A DNA stretch of 64,000 bases, taken from Lumbricus rubellus (taxonomy: Eukaryota > Annelida > Clitellata > Crassiclitellata > Lumbricidae). Positions within the stretch are counted from its first letter, which is position 1; every line of letters begins with the position of its first letter. The notes beneath the pieces were generated by a model. The model saw only the letters and a program-made list of their open reading frames with translations, did no database searches and had not been told where the DNA came from. The position numbers were made by a program, and so were the translations under genes. Shown here piece by piece: positions 63,650 through 64,000 of the stretch. Location of the stretch: positions 25,987,502 through 26,051,501 of the forward strand of contig OX243827.1 in assembly GCA_945859605.1 (NCBI GenBank). Direction: 5' to 3'.

Positions 63650-64000
63650 CTATGCTTAAAATAATGAGTTTCCACATACTGTAGGTTTTTATGATCTTGT
63701 GGTTAGGCCCTCTAAAAATGGCAGCAAGAAAATGCGAATTGGTATAGAAGAATTAATATCTGAAAAAGATGCTCGTTGTAAGAGTAACCGGTGGGGCGGG
63801 TTTCACCACCACCTGTACACTGTGCACAGAATGCAGCATGTAGGCCTATGAGTCGTCAAGGTTATCATAAAATCAATCATATTGACTATGGATGAGCGCC
63901 ATATCGATGCTTCCATTTTTAATTCTGCGTGCCCTCGAACAACAAGCGCTTCCGAGTTTCTTTTTAAACAAAACTAATTTTTAGGAGAATTATCATAGTA
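63650..64000. other. Upstream of gene B, nothing recognised
   Basis: No convincing leader exon for gene B was found here. Confidence 0.5.

Noticed and set aside
63357..63659. 100-codon frame as a gene
   Set aside because: It coincides with a second tRNA-derived SINE with B-box and TTAC tail.

Overview
This is a eukaryotic, AT-rich, intron-bearing window that looks like the genome of a marine invertebrate. The grounds are an expanded intronless family of FMRFamide-receptor-like GPCRs, lineage-specific transmembrane C-type lectins, CR1/L2-like and RTE-like LINEs, tRNA-derived SINEs, and many hAT and Tc1/mariner MITEs. An echinoderm or another non-vertebrate deuterostome would fit, but I cannot fix the phylum from sequence alone. 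No CRISPR array, operon, rRNA or functional tRNA is seen.

Layout. Bases 1-17,300 hold four intronless class A GPCR genes on the + strand: 164-1339, 5818-6813, 9621-10655 and 16228-17265. The last three are close paralogues carried on tandem segmental duplicates that include about 2 kb of upstream DNA. Several transposon insertions interrupt one copy but not the others, which gives clean empty sites.

Bases 20,644-63,165 hold two head-to-tail paralogous genes on the - strand. I reconstructed each from seven exons whose splice phases all agree. Each predicts two C-type lectin-like domains (each split over two exons), a Ser/Thr-rich stalk, one transmembrane helix and a cytoplasmic tail with several ITIM-like or Yxx(L/I/V) tyrosine motifs. 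Gene A spans 20,644-38,728 (about 494 codons) and gene B spans 44,596-63,165 (about 451 codons). The signal-peptide exons are not firmly placed. By architecture they look like immune-type signalling lectin receptors.

The rest is repeats. There are four TA-flanked Tc1/mariner relics, at least seven short elements with 8-bp target duplications (hAT type), two copies of a 63-bp TTAA-flanked piggyBac-type micro-MITE, and large MITE-like elements built from iterated short motifs. There are also 5'-truncated LINEs, SINEs whose tails match the LINE tail, and an 86-bp minisatellite with a 600-bp higher-order repeat, interrupted by a 2.7-kb DNA transposon that itself holds a LINE fragment.

The most unusual signal is the 8-mer TAGGCCTA, seen about 40 times by eye where about one is expected. 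Paralogue comparisons suggest it arises by micro-insertion of GGC(C)TA at a TA dinucleotide.
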